The translations under genes were made by a program, and so were the position numbers. Below are positions 38,254-38,876 of a stretch of 38,876 nt of DNA, piece by piece; position 1 is the first letter of the stretch; each line of letters starts with the position of its first letter. This DNA is from a virus, in the IMG/VR virus record IMGVR_UViG_3300023198_001644, positions 1 through 38,876 of that record; one strand, written 5' to 3'. The notes beneath the pieces are model-generated. The model worked only from the letters and a program-made list of their open reading frames with translations, was not told where the DNA came from and made no database searches.

Positions 38254-38490
38254 TCAATATACGTATAACGTCCCCAAGCTAACTTCTATCGAATATGAGG
38301 GCAGCATTTCGTCGAGTTCATCTTCTAATTTCAAAGTCGACAACAAACTTTTTTTCGAAATCAAAAACAAATTATCCAACGTTGGATTATATATCATTAT
38401 TTCCCTTACGGCCGTACTGGTTACAAGACTAATTAATTGACGACGCGTTACATTTCTAGTCTCTTTTCGAGATAATTCAAAAGTACTCAT
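38254..38490 (-). CDS. Hypothetical 78-residue protein, only gene after module D
   Basis: ATG 38490 follows the module D ribosome site AAGGAGAACGAAA. The sequence MSTFELSRKETRNVTRRQLI then LVTSTAVREIMIYNPTLDNL and KLEDELDEMLPSYSIEVSLG suggests a small helix-rich protein. No family recognised. It is followed by a long noncoding region, so it seems to be transcribed alone. A regulatory or host-takeover role is a guess only. Confidence 0.65.
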   Translation of the reverse strand: MSTFELSRKETRNVTRRQLISLVTSTAVREIMIYNPTLDNLFLISKKSLLSTLKLEDELDEMLPSYSIEVSLGTLYVY

Positions 38491-38600
38491 TTTCGTTCTC
38501 CTTTTCTTTCCGGGGTTTCCCCTCGCCTATTTATAACATAACTCTTTGTAGCGTGGAAGTAAAGGAGAAAATCACACTAACTACAACTTTTATTGCTTCT
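38491..38600 (-). promoter_or_regulatory. Promoter/leader module D
   Basis: -35 TTTACT at 38563..38558, 17-base spacer, -10 TATGTT at 38540..38535. Upstream TGTGATTTTCTCC and TTGTAGTTAG boxes are shared with modules A, B and C. The leader has the hairpin GGGG-AAA-CCCC (38522..38512) before AAGGAGAACG. It drives the 78-residue gene. Confidence 0.78.
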
Positions 38601-38876
38601 TACCCAAAAACGACATAATATTAACAGAGCTACACAACTGGCGACTTCGACTTACAAGACGCTTCTGGGATACTTCCCTTATCGGGCTATCCTCTCTTTA
38701 GGGGGTTTTCCTATCCATTCCCCTCTTTTGTCTTTCTTCCAGCGTTTTAGCTCCTTGCTTGTCTCCCTTCGTATCGGTTATAAAGTTCATTAAATTTATG
38801 GTGCTTTTCAATGAGTTCTTTCCACGTGATTCTTCGACTTACAGGGTGTTACAACGGCGGGCTCTATGTAAAAAAC
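38601..38876. other. Noncoding right end
   Basis: No supported gene. It contains copy 2 of the 58-base repeat. A startless minus-strand frame (38747-38848) reads RRITWKELIEKHHKFNELYN and looks protein-like, but an in-frame stop precedes it and no start is present. It may be a decayed gene or chance. Confidence 0.4.
38692..38750. repeat. 58-bp direct repeat, copy 2
   Basis: Same sequence as 38162-38219 with one additional G in the G-run (GGGGG instead of GGGG). The copies flank the promoter D gene cassette (38254-38490) on both sides, 530 bases apart, so recombination between them could delete it. Confidence 0.8.

Noticed and set aside
38747-38848. Minus-strand 33-codon frame with protein-like sequence
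   Set aside because: No start codon after the in-frame stop. It may be a gene remnant, but this cannot be shown.
1-38876. CRISPR arrays, tRNA genes, integrase, lysis genes
   Set aside because: No regular repeat-spacer pattern, tRNA-like T-loop context, recombinase or endolysin motif was seen in either strand.

Overview
This window is part of the genome of a contractile-tailed (myovirus-type) bacteriophage. It carries a complete head, neck and tail-shaft module: large terminase, portal, MuF-type protein, XkdF-like protease, scaffold, HK97-fold capsid, head-tail connector, tail-completion protein, sheath, tube, frameshifted assembly chaperone and tape measure. Every well-supported gene is on the minus strand, so transcription runs right to left. 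The left edge cuts a baseplate gene. No integrase, lysis gene or DNA polymerase is visible, so the genome continues outside the window. The host cannot be named. The PBSX/XkdF/MuF-style head genes occur in many bacterial phages. A Cys-rich lipoprotein with an acidic Thr/Glu/Pro linker next to a metacaspase hints at a deltaproteobacterial-type host (Myxococcota or Bradymonadota), but this is a weak inference.

Layout in order of transcription, right to left. (1) 38.9-38.25 kb: a repeated promoter module driving a 78-residue orphan protein. (2) 38.25-36.34 kb: a noncoding stretch of about 1.9 kb with iteron-like GGTGCATTAT repeats, tandem 15-mers, CACGTG palindromes and inverted repeats, which looks like an origin or control region. 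(3) 36.3-33.4 kb: a lipoprotein, a caspase-like peptidase, a small aromatic-rich protein, dCMP deaminase, a possible small terminase and a small membrane protein. (4) 33.4-27.3 kb: a dense early-type cluster of small, often Zn-ribbon proteins, with a stand-alone response-regulator receiver domain and an ATP-dependent DNA ligase. It contains three more copies of the promoter module. (5) 27.2-19.2 kb: packaging and capsid genes. (6) 19.2-13.4 kb: accessory virion genes, including a leucine-rich-repeat protein and a long fibre-like protein, placed unusually between capsid and connector. (7) 13.4-0 kb: neck, sheath, tube, chaperone, HNH endonuclease, tape measure, LysM/CIS-tube protein and the start of a gpD-like hub protein.

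The most notable points are: a programmed -1 frameshift in the tail chaperone (T TTT TTC followed by a perfect 9-bp stem) that yields a second, longer product; four copies of a roughly 105-bp promoter plus leader module; a phage-borne metacaspase paired with a lipoprotein; a phage receiver-domain protein; a shared C-terminal KSFWxG(I/V)L tag on the scaffold and on a neck-region protein; and the origin-like noncoding region. Several small genes and corrected starts not evident from simple ORF calling are also given.
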